In this document: in pieces, positions 42,212 through 50,288 of the stretch
Layout of the letters: the number at the start of each line of letters is the position of its first letter
How positions within the stretch are numbered: position 1 is the stretch's first letter
Origin: Sphingomonas sanguinis
GTDB lineage: Bacteria; Pseudomonadota; Alphaproteobacteria; Sphingomonadales; Sphingomonadaceae
Length of the DNA: 64,000 nt
Direction: 5' to 3'
NCBI RefSeq assembly: GCF_001476905.1
Contig: NZ_LDTE01000041.1
Coordinates: 1 to 64,000 of the forward strand
Made by a program: the position numbers and the translations under genes
The notes under the pieces: model-generated
Seen by the model: the letters and a program-made list of their open reading frames with translations, nothing else
What the model was told of the DNA's origin: nothing
Databases searched by the model: none

Positions 42212-43293
42212 TGAGTGCGACCAACCTCCTGTTTCTGCCGCCGGGCGAGGGCGGCGACTATCGCTGGATGCGGATCGAGGATTCGCGCGTCGCGGCGGCG
42301 GGCGAGGGCCTGCCGCAGGGGGACGGCGACGTCATCGCGGTCGCGCCCGCCGATGCGGTGTCGCTGCACTGGGCCGAGATTCCTGCCCGCTCGACCGCGC
42401 AGGCCGCCGCGGCCGCGCGCCTGCTGGCGGCCGAGGTGAGTGCGGCGCCGATGGACGAATTGCACGTCGCGGTCGGCGAGGATGATGCGGGCAGCCGCGC
42501 CATCGGCATCGTCAATCGCGGCGCGATGGCGGGCTGGCTCGCACGGCTGGGCGAGGCCGGGGTCGATCCGGTCGCGGTGGTGCCCGCGCCGCTGCTGCTG
42601 CCGCGTCCCGACGAGGGCTATGTGCGCGGCGACCTGGCCGGGCAGGGCGTGGTACGTGGACGCGCCTCGGGCTTTGCCGACGAGCCGGGCTTTACCGAGA
42701 TCGTTGCGGGCGAGGAGCCGCTCGCCGATCTCGACGCCGATGGGATCGAGGCGGCGCTGGGCGTGGCGGCGGCGAGCCCGGCACTCGACCTGCGCCAGGG
42801 TGTGTTCGCGCGGCGGCGCGGGTTCGTAATCGACTGGCGGCTGGTGCGGCGGCTTGCCTGGCTGGGCCTGGCCATCGTCGTTGCGACGCTGGCGATCGAT
42901 TTCGTCCGGCTCACCAAATACAGCTTCGCCGCCGATGCGACCGAGGCGAAGATCGACCAGATCGCCCGCACCGCCCTGCCGCGTGGCGAGACCTTGGTCG
43001 ATGCCGACCGCCAGCTGACCGAGCGGCTGTCGGCGGTACGCGGGCCGGGCCAGGGGTTCAGCCGGACGGCGGCGGCGGTGTTCGCCGCCGTGCGCGCGGT
43101 GCCGGGCACCGAGCTGACCGCGCTCGACTTCCAGCCCAATGGCGACATCCGGCTGGGCGTCGCGGTCGACCGCGAGGCGCTGGCCACCGACCTGAAGCGC
43201 GCGATCGAGGCGGAGGGCTTTACCGTCCAGCCCAGCACCTTCGTTGCGGCGAACGGCCGGATCACGGGAGAATTCACGGTGCGCGCACGATGA
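42211..43293 (+). CDS. gspL: Type II secretion platform protein GspL
   Basis: 360 aa. Cytoplasmic actin-like domain (VSLHWAEIPARSTAQAAAAARLLAAEV, LHVAVGEDD) that binds GspE, one TM helix (RLAWLGLAIVVATLAIDFV) and a periplasmic ferredoxin-like domain at the end (LTALDFQPNGDIRLGV). ATG shares a base with the gspK stop (TGATG) and has a purine-rich GGGGGGAAGAG upstream. It couples the ATPase to the platform. Confidence 0.9.
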   Translation: MSATNLLFLPPGEGGDYRWMRIEDSRVAAAGEGLPQGDGDVIAVAPADAVSLHWAEIPARSTAQAAAAARLLAAEVSAAPMDELHVAVGEDDAGSRAIGIVNRGAMAGWLARLGEAGVDPVAVVPAPLLLPRPDEGYVRGDLAGQGVVRGRASGFADEPGFTEIVAGEEPLADLDADGIEAALGVAAASPALDLRQGVFARRRGFVIDWRLVRRLAWLGLAIVVATLAIDFVRLTKYSFAADATEAKIDQIARTALPRGETLVDADRQLTERLSAVRGPGQGFSRTAAAVFAAVRAVPGTELTALDFQPNGDIRLGVAVDREALATDLKRAIEAEGFTVQPSTFVAANGRITGEFTVRAR

Positions 43294-43763
43294 AGGCGCT
43301 GAAACTCTGGTTCGATGGCCGCTCCCTTCGCGAGAAGCGGCTGCTGCTGGTGATGGGCGCGCTACTGGTCGTGACGCTCCTTTGGGGCGGCCTGTTGCGC
43401 CCGCTGGGTGACGGCCTGTCGAGCGCGCGTGAACGCCATGCCGATGCGGTGATCCGGTTGGGCGAGGCGCAGGCCATCGCCGCCGAGCTGAACCAGCGTC
43501 GCCGCCGCCCGCCCGCGCTTGCGGGAACGCTAGCCGATACGGTGCGTGTCTCGGCGGAGCAGGCGGGCTTCACCCTGTCCGCCCTGACCGAGGACGGCCC
43601 CGGCCGGGTGCGCGCGCAGATCGCCTCGGCCCGGCCCGCCGCCCTGACTCCGTGGCTCGCCCGGCTGGAGCGTGGCGGCGTGCTGGTCGAGCAGGCGACG
43701 CTGACCGACAATGGCGACAAGACGGTGGGCGTTGCGCTTCTCCTGCGGACGCGGGTGTCCTGA
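43290..43763 (+). CDS. gspM: Type II secretion platform protein GspM
   Basis: 157 aa. Cytoplasmic tail, one TM helix (EKRLLLVMGALLVVTLLWGGLL), a coiled stretch (ARERHADAVIRLGEAQAIAAELNQ) and a small periplasmic ferredoxin-like domain (ALTPWLARLERGGVLVEQATL). Partner of GspL. ATG overlaps the gspL stop by four bases. Confidence 0.88.
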   Translation: MKALKLWFDGRSLREKRLLLVMGALLVVTLLWGGLLRPLGDGLSSARERHADAVIRLGEAQAIAAELNQRRRRPPALAGTLADTVRVSAEQAGFTLSALTEDGPGRVRAQIASARPAALTPWLARLERGGVLVEQATLTDNGDKTVGVALLLRTRVS

Positions 43764-44485
43764 TGCGGTTGCGGATGACCACGCGGCCCCCGGTGTTGTT
43801 CGCCGCCATGCTGTTCGTGGCGCTGATCGTCTTCCTGCCGATGCGCCTTGCGCTGGGCGCGACGGGCTTGGCCGATGAGGGGCTGAGCGCGCGGCGGGTC
43901 GGCGGCACGATCTGGGGCGGCAGCATGATCGAGGCGCGGTTTGGCGATGTGGCGCTGGGCGACCTGCGCGTGTCGCTGTCGCCGCTGGCACTGCTGGTCG
44001 GCCGCGCCAAGCTGGCATTTGAGGGCGCAGGCGTCGATGGCCGCCCGATCGCCGGTTCGGCCTCGATCAGCCGCCATGCCATGGGCATCGATGGCGTGAC
44101 CGCCAGCTTGCCCGCCGCGACGCTGTTCGCGCCGTTGCCGGTCACCACGCTGGCGCTGGAGGACGTGACCGTCAAATTCCGCGACGGCGTGTGTGAGGAA
44201 GCGGCCGGCCGGGTGCGTGCGACCGTGGTGGGGGAGGCGGGTGGCTTGCCCTTGCCCCCGACGATGATGGGCACCGCGCGGTGCGAGGCGGGCGCGCTGC
44301 TCCTGCCCATGGCGGGGCAGGGCGGCACGGAGGCGGTCAATCTGCGCATCCGCCCCGATGGCCGCTACACCGCCGACCTGGTGCTGACCCCCAGCGATCC
44401 GGCGGCGGCGGCCAAGCTGGAGCAGCTGGGCTTCGTCGCGGGGTCGGGTGGTGGATACCGACTTTCGGCGCAGGGAAGATTCTGA
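43763..44485 (+). CDS. gspN: Type II secretion protein GspN
   Basis: 240 aa. N-terminal TM helix (FAAMLFVALIVFLPMRLAL), then a beta-rich periplasmic domain (ARRVGGTIWGGSMIEARFGDVALGDLRVSLSP, LRIRPDGRYTADLVL). GspN is an accessory inner-membrane component present in some systems. ATG shares a base with the gspM stop. Last gene of the operon; the prepilin peptidase GspO is not in the window. A tRNA-His gene follows. Confidence 0.85.
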   Translation: MRLRMTTRPPVLFAAMLFVALIVFLPMRLALGATGLADEGLSARRVGGTIWGGSMIEARFGDVALGDLRVSLSPLALLVGRAKLAFEGAGVDGRPIAGSASISRHAMGIDGVTASLPAATLFAPLPVTTLALEDVTVKFRDGVCEEAAGRVRATVVGEAGGLPLPPTMMGTARCEAGALLLPMAGQGGTEAVNLRIRPDGRYTADLVLTPSDPAAAAKLEQLGFVAGSGGGYRLSAQGRF

Positions 44486-44547
44486 CGGACGCGCTTTTGA
44501 CCGCTTGACGAAACCGGGTGATCCCGTTTAGGGGCGCAAGCCTTCGC

Positions 44548-44625
44548 GGCGACCGTAGTTCAATTGGTTAGAGCGCCGGCTTGTGATGCCGGAAGTTGCG
44601 GGTTCAAGTCCCGTCGGTCGCCCCA
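44548..44625 (+). tRNA. tRNA-His (GTG)
   Basis: Acceptor GCGACCG (44549-44555) pairs with CGGTCGC (44615-44621). An encoded G-1 at 44548 faces C73 at 44622, the histidine identity pair, and CCA is encoded at 44623-44625. D-loop TTCAATTGGTTAGAG, anticodon loop TTGTGAT with GTG, T-loop GGTTCAAGTCC. Stands between gspN and the dehydrogenase gene. Confidence 0.95.
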
Positions 44626-44756
44626 TTTCTTCCGGCCATTTCCTGGCCACGGCACCGGCCCCTTTCGCGCCCGTGTCCCCCCTCAATCCTCACCGATAGG
44701 GTGGCCGGGTCGAAAGTCTCGGTCCGGTTCCGCATTTGTCGGACCGAAGGACGAGC

Positions 44757-45803
44757 ATGACGGACTGGGGCTTTCCCGATTTCGACGCGCATGAAGGCGT
44801 GCATTTGTTCACCGATCCCGCTTCGGGGCTGCAGGCGGTCATCGCCGTGCACTCGACGCATCTCGGCCCGGCGGCGGGCGGTGCGCGCTTCTGGCACTAT
44901 GCCACGCCCGCGCTGGCGATCACCGATGCGCTGCGCCTGTCGCGCGGCATGAGCTACAAGAACGCGATGGCGGGGCTGGCGCTGGGCGGCGGCAAGGGCG
45001 TGGTGCTGGCGGCCAAGCAGGGCGACGTCATCACCACCGCGCAGCTCGAGGCGTTCGGCCGCGCGGTCGAGTCGCTCGGCGGTCGCTATGTGACGGCCGA
45101 AGACGTCGGCATGTCCGAGGAGCGGATGAAGGTCATCGCGACCCAGACCCGCTATGTCTCCGGCCTGCCGGTGGCGAGCGGTGCGGCGGGCGGCGACCCC
45201 GGCCCGTACACCGCGCACGGCGTCTATCTGGGCGTGAAGGCAGCGGCCAAGCGCGGGCTGGGCGCGACCGACATGAAGGGCGTGCGCGTCGCGATCCAGG
45301 GCGTGGGCTCGGTCGGCGGCGGCCTTGCCAAGCTGCTCGCCAGGGACGGCGCGATCCTGACGATCGCCGACGTCAACCAGGCGCGTGCGGAAGCGATGGC
45401 GGCAGAACTGGGCGCCAGCGTCGCCCCGGCCGACGAGATCCTGTTCACCGATGTCGACCTGGTCAGCCCCAACGCGCTGGGCGCGGTGCTGACCGCCGAT
45501 TCGATCCAGCGGCTGAAGGCCAAGGTCGTCGCGGGTGGCGCCAACAACCAGCTGGCCACCCGCGAAGACGGCGCGCGCGTGGCGGAGGCGGGCATCCTCT
45601 ATGCCCCCGATTACGTCATCAACGCAGGCGGCATCATCAATGTCGGCCTCGAATATCTGGGCCAGGGCGACGAAGCCGAGGTCATGTCGCGCATCGCCAA
45701 GATCCCCGAGCGTCTGGAGCAGGTGTGGCAGCGCTCGGCCGAGACGGGCCATCCGGCGTCGGACGTCGCGGACGAGATCGCGCAGGGCCTGATCGGGCGC
45801 TGA
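44757..45803 (+). CDS. Glu/Leu/Phe/Val dehydrogenase
   Basis: 348 aa. Catalytic domain with the glycine-rich substrate motif ALGGGKGVV (catalytic Lys), GGRYVTAEDVG and SGAAGGDPGPYTAHGV. The NAD domain has the nucleotide loop AIQGVGSVGGGLAK and ADVNQARAE. It oxidatively deaminates a branched-chain or aromatic amino acid; leucine dehydrogenase is the nearest guess by size. ATG 44757 has AAGGA six bases upstream and opens on DWGFPDFDAHEGV. Monocistronic; a REP-like inverted pair follows and may end transcription. Confidence 0.9.
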   Translation: MTDWGFPDFDAHEGVHLFTDPASGLQAVIAVHSTHLGPAAGGARFWHYATPALAITDALRLSRGMSYKNAMAGLALGGGKGVVLAAKQGDVITTAQLEAFGRAVESLGGRYVTAEDVGMSEERMKVIATQTRYVSGLPVASGAAGGDPGPYTAHGVYLGVKAAAKRGLGATDMKGVRVAIQGVGSVGGGLAKLLARDGAILTIADVNQARAEAMAAELGASVAPADEILFTDVDLVSPNALGAVLTADSIQRLKAKVVAGGANNQLATREDGARVAEAGILYAPDYVINAGGIINVGLEYLGQGDEAEVMSRIAKIPERLEQVWQRSAETGHPASDVADEIAQGLIGR

Positions 45804-45820
45804 CCTGAATGAGACTCACG

Positions 45821-45921
45821 CCCCTCCCGCAAGCGGGAGGGGATGGGGGAGGGTAGGCCGCAAGGGAAAGGCTCTGTGAGACATCTTGCCCTCCCCAAAC
45901 CCCTCCCGTCTACGGGAGGGG
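45821..45921. repeat. Inverted pair of REP-like repeats
   Basis: Left copy 45821-45853 and inverted right copy 45888-45921, each a CCCCTCCCG/CGGGAGGGG palindrome with a GGGGGAGGG-like tail. Same family as the single copies in gspE (35778) and at 61479. Lies between the dehydrogenase and the suf operon and could serve as a transcription end. Confidence 0.8.
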
Positions 45922-46024
45922 CTTAAGAAGTGGGACGTGTGGCGATAAGCCGCTCCCTCACTCACACCCATCGAAATTCCCACACCGAAACCCGGTTGAC
46001 GAACCGCCCCTCCACGCCCATTTG

Positions 46025-46051
46025 CCAATCGGACCAAATCCATCCGATTGG
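46025..46051. promoter_or_regulatory. Inverted repeat over the sufR-type ribosome-binding site
   Basis: Perfect 9-bp arms CCAATCGGA (46025-46033) and TCCGATTGG (46043-46051), nine-base spacer. The right arm runs into the GGAG Shine-Dalgarno of the regulator gene (ATG 46057). A fitting place for autoregulation by the Rrf2 protein, though the sequence is not a textbook IscR box. Confidence 0.55.
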
Positions 46052-46056
46052 AGACC

Positions 46057-46512
46057 ATGCGCCTTTCCAGCCTTGCCGATTATGCGGTCGTGATGATGAC
46101 CGCCGCCGCGCGCGAAGGCGCTGGCGGGCGGAGCAATGCGACCCTGCTGGCCGGGCAGACGGGCGTGCCGCTGCCCACCGCGCAGAAGCTGGTCAGCCGT
46201 CTGGCGGGCGCGGGGCTGATCGACAGCACGCGCGGCACCGGCGGCGGCATCCGCCTCGCCCGCGCGGCCGATACGATCAGCCTGGCCGATATCGTCGAGG
46301 CGGTGGACGGCCCGATCGCGCTGACCGCGTGCGTCGATGGCGCGGCGCATGACTGCGGCCTGGAAATGCAATGTCGGGTGCGGCCGCATTGGCATGTCGT
46401 CAATCAGGCGGTACGCGCCGCCTTTTCCGGGGTGACGCTCGCGACGCTCGCCGCCGATCCTGTTGAATCGCAAGTGATGGACGCGTCCCCGCGTCCGGGG
46501 GTATTCGCCTGA
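46057..46512 (+). CDS. Rrf2-family regulator of the SUF operon
   Basis: 151 aa. Rrf2 winged helix: [74 protein letters not shown]. Three Cys ([15 protein letters not shown]) match the Fe-S ligand arrangement of IscR/SufR-like sensors. It probably represses the operon when carrying a cluster. ATG 46057 follows GGAG by three bases; the in-frame TTG 46048 is less likely. Its stop overlaps sufB by one base, so it is the first gene of the operon. Confidence 0.9.
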   Translation: MRLSSLADYAVVMMTAAAREGAGGRSNATLLAGQTGVPLPTAQKLVSRLAGAGLIDSTRGTGGGIRLARAADTISLADIVEAVDGPIALTACVDGAAHDCGLEMQCRVRPHWHVVNQAVRAAFSGVTLATLAADPVESQVMDASPRPGVFA

Positions 46513-47975
46513 TGGCCACGAAGAATGCAGAGGCGCTCGCCGCCGCCAACAAGAAGTATGAGTGGGGCTTCGCCACCGAGATCGAGCAGGACTTCGCGCC
46601 CAAGGGGCTGAGCGAGGATACGGTTCGTTATATCTCGGCCAAGAAGGGCGAGCCGGAATGGATGCTCGACTGGCGGCTGAAGGCGTTTCGCCTGTGGCAG
46701 ACGCTGGAGAGCCCGGACTGGGCCAAGCTGAACATCCCGCCGATCGACTATCAGGACGCGTATTATTACGCGGAGCCCAAGCAGAAGAAGACGATCGCGT
46801 CGCTGGACGAGCTCGATCCCGAAATCCGGCGGACCTACGAAAAGCTGGGCATCCCGATCGCCGAGCAGGAAGTGCTGGCGGGCGTCGAGGGCGCGCGCAA
46901 GGTCGCGGTCGACGCGGTGTTCGACAGCGTCTCGGTCGCGACGACCTTCCGCAAGGAGCTGGAAGCGGCGGGCGTGATCTTCCGCTCGATCTCCGAGGCG
47001 ATCAAGGAATATCCCGATCTGGTCCGCAAGTGGCTGGGCAAGGTCGTGCCGCAGCGGGATAATTACTTCGCGACGCTCAACTCGGCGGTCTTCTCGGACG
47101 GCACCTTTGTTTACATTCCCGAGGGCGTTCGCTGCCCGATGGAGTTGTCGACCTATTTTCGCATCAACGCCGAGAATACTGGCCAGTTCGAGCGTACGCT
47201 GATCGTCGCGGACAAGGGGGCCTATGTCTCCTATCTCGAAGGCTGCACCGCGCCGATGCGCGACGAGAACCAGCTACACGCGGCGGTCGTCGAGCTGGTC
47301 GCGCTGGACGATGCCGAGATCAAATATTCGACCGTCCAGAACTGGTATCCGGGCGACGAGAATGGTGTCGGCGGCATCTACAACTTCGTCACCAAGCGCG
47401 CGCTCTGTCAGGGCAAGAACAGCAAGGTGTCGTGGACCCAGGTCGAAACCGGCTCGGCGGTGACGTGGAAATACCCCAGCTGCGTGCTGGCGGGCGACGG
47501 CTCGGTGGGCGAGTTCTACTCGGTCGCGGTGACGAACAACCGCCAGCAGGCCGATACCGGCACCAAGATGATTCATCTCGGCAAGAACACGCGGTCCACC
47601 ATCGTGTCGAAGGGGATTTCGGCCGGGCATTCGGACAACACCTATCGCGGCCTCGTCCGCGTGGCGGCGACCGCCGAGAATGTCCGCAACTTCACCCAGT
47701 GCGACAGCCTGCTGCTGGGCGACCAGTGCGGCGCGCATACCGTGCCTTATATCGAGGTGAAGAACCCCAGCGCGCAGATCGAGCATGAGGCGACGACCAG
47801 CAAGATCAGCGAGGACCAGCTCTTCTATGCGATGAGCCGTGGGCTGGACCAGGAAGCGGCGGTCGCGCTGATCGTCAACGGCTTTGCGCGCGAGGTCTTG
47901 CAGCAGCTCCCGATGGAGTTTGCGGTCGAGGCGCAGAAGCTGCTCGGGATTTCGCTGGAGGGTTCGGTCGGGTGA
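46512..47975 (+). CDS. sufB: Fe-S cluster assembly protein SufB
   Basis: 487 aa, full length for the family. [20 protein letters not shown] at the start, then the beta-helix core with [90 protein letters not shown], ending in the [21 protein letters not shown] helix. SufB forms the scaffold with SufC and SufD. ATG shares a base with the regulator stop (TGATG). The stop overlaps the DUF559 frame that separates it from sufC. Confidence 0.97.
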   Translation: MATKNAEALAAANKKYEWGFATEIEQDFAPKGLSEDTVRYISAKKGEPEWMLDWRLKAFRLWQTLESPDWAKLNIPPIDYQDAYYYAEPKQKKTIASLDELDPEIRRTYEKLGIPIAEQEVLAGVEGARKVAVDAVFDSVSVATTFRKELEAAGVIFRSISEAIKEYPDLVRKWLGKVVPQRDNYFATLNSAVFSDGTFVYIPEGVRCPMELSTYFRINAENTGQFERTLIVADKGAYVSYLEGCTAPMRDENQLHAAVVELVALDDAEIKYSTVQNWYPGDENGVGGIYNFVTKRALCQGKNSKVSWTQVETGSAVTWKYPSCVLAGDGSVGEFYSVAVTNNRQQADTGTKMIHLGKNTRSTIVSKGISAGHSDNTYRGLVRVAATAENVRNFTQCDSLLLGDQCGAHTVPYIEVKNPSAQIEHEATTSKISEDQLFYAMSRGLDQEAAVALIVNGFAREVLQQLPMEFAVEAQKLLGISLEGSVG

Positions 47976-48457
47976 CGCTGACCCCGCGCGACGATGCTCG
48001 ACGCCTCAACACCCCTCCCCTTCAGGGGAGGGGCCGGGGGTGGGGCGTGTCCGCACGGGCGCTCGATCGTTTGTCGGGCCATGCTCGCACCATGCGTCGC
48101 GAACCGACCGAACCGGAAAAACGGCTGTGGACGCACTTATCGCGGTCGCAACTGGGCGGCTTCAAGTTCCGGCGTCAGACGGTGATTGGCAACTACATCG
48201 CGGACTTCCTCTGCCCGGCGACGGGCCTGATCGTCGAAGTCGATGGCGAGACGCATGCCGATGCCAGTCGGGATAACCGACGCGACGCGGCGCTGGCGGA
48301 ATTGGGTTTTAAGTTCGTTCACATCGCCAACACCGATGTGATGCACAATATCGAGGGTGTTTTGGCGCACCTGCTCGGCACGCTGCAAGCGATGCCTGTG
48401 CGGCGGACGCCCCACCCCAACCCCTCCCCTGAAGGGGAGGGGCTGACAGGGATATGA
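47972..48457 (+). CDS. DUF559 endonuclease-like protein inserted in the suf operon
   Basis: 161 aa open frame from GTG 47972. The real domain starts near [20 protein letters not shown] and reads [32 protein letters not shown] and [20 protein letters not shown]. This is DUF559, a Vsr-like PD-(D/E)xK fold with D and E-x-D residues visible. The first 25 and last 15 residues are encoded by inverted repeats (48010-48047, 48408-48443), not by family sequence. GTG 48047, just past the left repeat whose G-rich end can act as Shine-Dalgarno, may be the true start. It keeps coupling to sufB (GTGA) and sufC. No role in Fe-S assembly is known; it looks like a passenger. Confidence 0.85.
   Translation: MTLTPRDDARRLNTPPLQGRGRGWGVSARALDRLSGHARTMRREPTEPEKRLWTHLSRSQLGGFKFRRQTVIGNYIADFLCPATGLIVEVDGETHADASRDNRRDAALAELGFKFVHIANTDVMHNIEGVLAHLLGTLQAMPVRRTPHPNPSPEGEGLTGI
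48010..48047. repeat. Left inverted repeat of the DUF559 cassette
   Basis: CCCCTCCCCTTCAGGGGAGG palindrome followed by a GGGGGTGGGGCGT tail. Nearly identical in inverse orientation to 48408-48443, including a following GTCCGC-like stretch inside the cassette. Confidence 0.85.
48408..48443. repeat. Right inverted repeat of the DUF559 cassette
   Basis: Inverse of the left repeat: ACGCCCCACCCCA then the CCCCTCCCCT/AGGGGAGGGG palindrome. It encodes the PNPSPEGEG tail of the DUF559 frame and ends about 16 bases before sufC. Confidence 0.85.
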
Positions 48458-48459
48458 CA

Positions 48460-49212
48460 ATGCTGAAAATTGAAAACCTCCACGCCGAGATTGACGGCAA
48501 GCCGATCCTCAAGGGCCTGACGCTTGAGGTGAACGCGGGCGAAGTCCATGCGATCATGGGTCCCAACGGCGCGGGCAAGTCGACGCTGGGCTATGTGCTG
48601 GGCGGCCGTCCGGGGTATGAAGTAACCGAGGGTTCGGTGACGTTCGACGGTGTCGACCTGCTCGAACTGGAGCCGAACGAGCGCGCCGCGGCCGGTCTGT
48701 TCCTGGGCTTCCAGTATCCGGTCGAGATCCCCGGTGTGTCCAACGTCCAGTTCCTGCGCGAGAGCCTGAATGCGCAGCGTGGACAGCGCGACGAAAAGCC
48801 GTTGTCGGGTGGCGAGTTCCTGAAGCTCGCCCGCGCGCAGGCCGATGGGCTGGGGCTGAACCAGGACATGCTCAAGCGTCCGGTCAATGTCGGCTTCTCG
48901 GGCGGTGAGAAGAAGCGCAACGAGATGGTCCAGATGGGCATCCTGAACCCCAAGTTTGCGATCCTGGACGAGACGGACTCCGGCCTCGACATCGACGCGC
49001 TGCGCATCGTTGGCGACGGCATCAACCGCATCATGCGCGCGCCCGACAAGGCGGTGCTGCTGATCACGCACTATCAGCGGTTGCTCGACTATGTGCAGCC
49101 CGACCGGGTGCATGTGCTGGCCGATGGCCGCATCGTGCGTTCGGGCGGCCCCGAACTCGCGCTCGAACTGGAGCGTGAGGGCTATGCGGGCGTCGAGGGA
49201 GCCGCCGCGTGA
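48460..49212 (+). CDS. sufC: Fe-S assembly ATPase SufC
   Basis: 250 aa. ABC ATPase: Walker A GPNGAGKSTLG, Q-loop FLGFQYPVEIPGVSN, signature FSGGEKKRNEM, Walker B FAILDETDSGLD and H-loop LLITHYQRLL. It drives conformational change of SufBD during cluster building. ATG 48460 has AGGG eight bases upstream; ATG 48454 overlaps the DUF559 stop but its spacing is too short. Stop overlaps sufD. Confidence 0.96.
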   Translation: MLKIENLHAEIDGKPILKGLTLEVNAGEVHAIMGPNGAGKSTLGYVLGGRPGYEVTEGSVTFDGVDLLELEPNERAAAGLFLGFQYPVEIPGVSNVQFLRESLNAQRGQRDEKPLSGGEFLKLARAQADGLGLNQDMLKRPVNVGFSGGEKKRNEMVQMGILNPKFAILDETDSGLDIDALRIVGDGINRIMRAPDKAVLLITHYQRLLDYVQPDRVHVLADGRIVRSGGPELALELEREGYAGVEGAAA

Positions 49213-50288
49213 CGACCACGCTGGAACTCCCATCGACCCGCGAAGAGTCGTGGCGCTGGGCCGATATCGACGCGCTTCGCCGCGCGGCGGAGAGCGAACG
49301 GGCGGTGCCGGTCGCGGGCGCGGATCGTTTCCTCGACTTGGGCGGCGCGCGGTTGCTGTTCGTCGATGGCGTACTGGATGAGAGCGCCAGCCATCTCGGC
49401 CCGGTCCAGCTGACTCAGATCGACGCGAGTGATCATCCGCTTGGGCGGCAGGCTCTGGGGCGTGGCTGGTCGCTGCGGCTGGAGCGCGATGCGGTCGCCG
49501 AGCCGGTGCAGATCGTCCATGTGGCCAGCGGCGCGGCCAATCACCTGCCCGCCGAGATCGTGCTGGCCGAGGACGCGGCGGCGCAGGTCTATGAGACCTA
49601 TATCGGGCGCGGCTGGACCAACCGGCTGACGCGCCTGAAGCTCGCCGCATCGGCACGGCTGATGCGCGCGGTGCGGTTGATGCAGGATGACGGCTTCGTC
49701 TCGCTGCGTGAGGAAGCCGAGCTGGGCGAGGGCGCGAGCCTGACCGCGACCTTCCTGGCGGCGGGCACGATGGGCGTGCGGATCGACGGCGGGATCACCC
49801 AGACCGGCGACGGCGCCTATGCCGAGTTCGGCGGCGCGTTGCTGACCAAGGGCGAATTGAAGCAGGAGTGCGCGGTCGCTCTGCGTCATGCCGCGCTGAA
49901 CGGCCAGAGCCATCAGCTGTGGCGCGCGGTCGCCGCCGACCGTAGCCAGGCAAGCCTCGCCGCGCGGGTCGAAGTGGCGCGCGATGCGCAGAAGACCGAT
50001 GGCGAGCAGTCGCTCCGCGGTCTGCTGCTCCAGCGGACGGCCACGGTGAACCTGAAGCCCGAGTTGGAAATCTTTGCCGACGACGTGAAGTGCGCACATG
50101 GCGCGACTGTGGGCGAACTCGATGCCAAGGCGCTGTTCTACATGCAGAGCCGGGGCATCCCGAAACCCCGTGCGCAGGCGCTGCTGACCCGCGCCTTCGT
50201 GGCGGATGCGATCGACCGTATCGGCAACGAGGTCGTGCGCGAGGCCTTTGCGGCGGATGCCGACGCCTGGCTGGAGGCGGCGCTTTGA
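49209..50288 (+). CDS. sufD: Fe-S cluster assembly protein SufD
   Basis: 359 aa from GTG 49209, overlapping the sufC stop. SufD-type start (PSTREESWRWADIDALRRAAE), beta-helix core (HVASGAANHLPAEIVLAEDAAAQVYETYIG), and the conserved end HGATVGELDAKALFYMQSRGIPKPRAQALLTRAFVADAID. Partner of SufB in the SufBC2D scaffold and needed for iron entry. Stop overlaps the sufS TTG. Confidence 0.95.
   Translation: MTTTLELPSTREESWRWADIDALRRAAESERAVPVAGADRFLDLGGARLLFVDGVLDESASHLGPVQLTQIDASDHPLGRQALGRGWSLRLERDAVAEPVQIVHVASGAANHLPAEIVLAEDAAAQVYETYIGRGWTNRLTRLKLAASARLMRAVRLMQDDGFVSLREEAELGEGASLTATFLAAGTMGVRIDGGITQTGDGAYAEFGGALLTKGELKQECAVALRHAALNGQSHQLWRAVAADRSQASLAARVEVARDAQKTDGEQSLRGLLLQRTATVNLKPELEIFADDVKCAHGATVGELDAKALFYMQSRGIPKPRAQALLTRAFVADAIDRIGNEVVREAFAADADAWLEAAL

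Noticed and set aside
44548-44625. tRNA-His as attachment site of an integrated island
   Set aside because: No duplicated tRNA 3' end and no integrase nearby; flanks are core genes.
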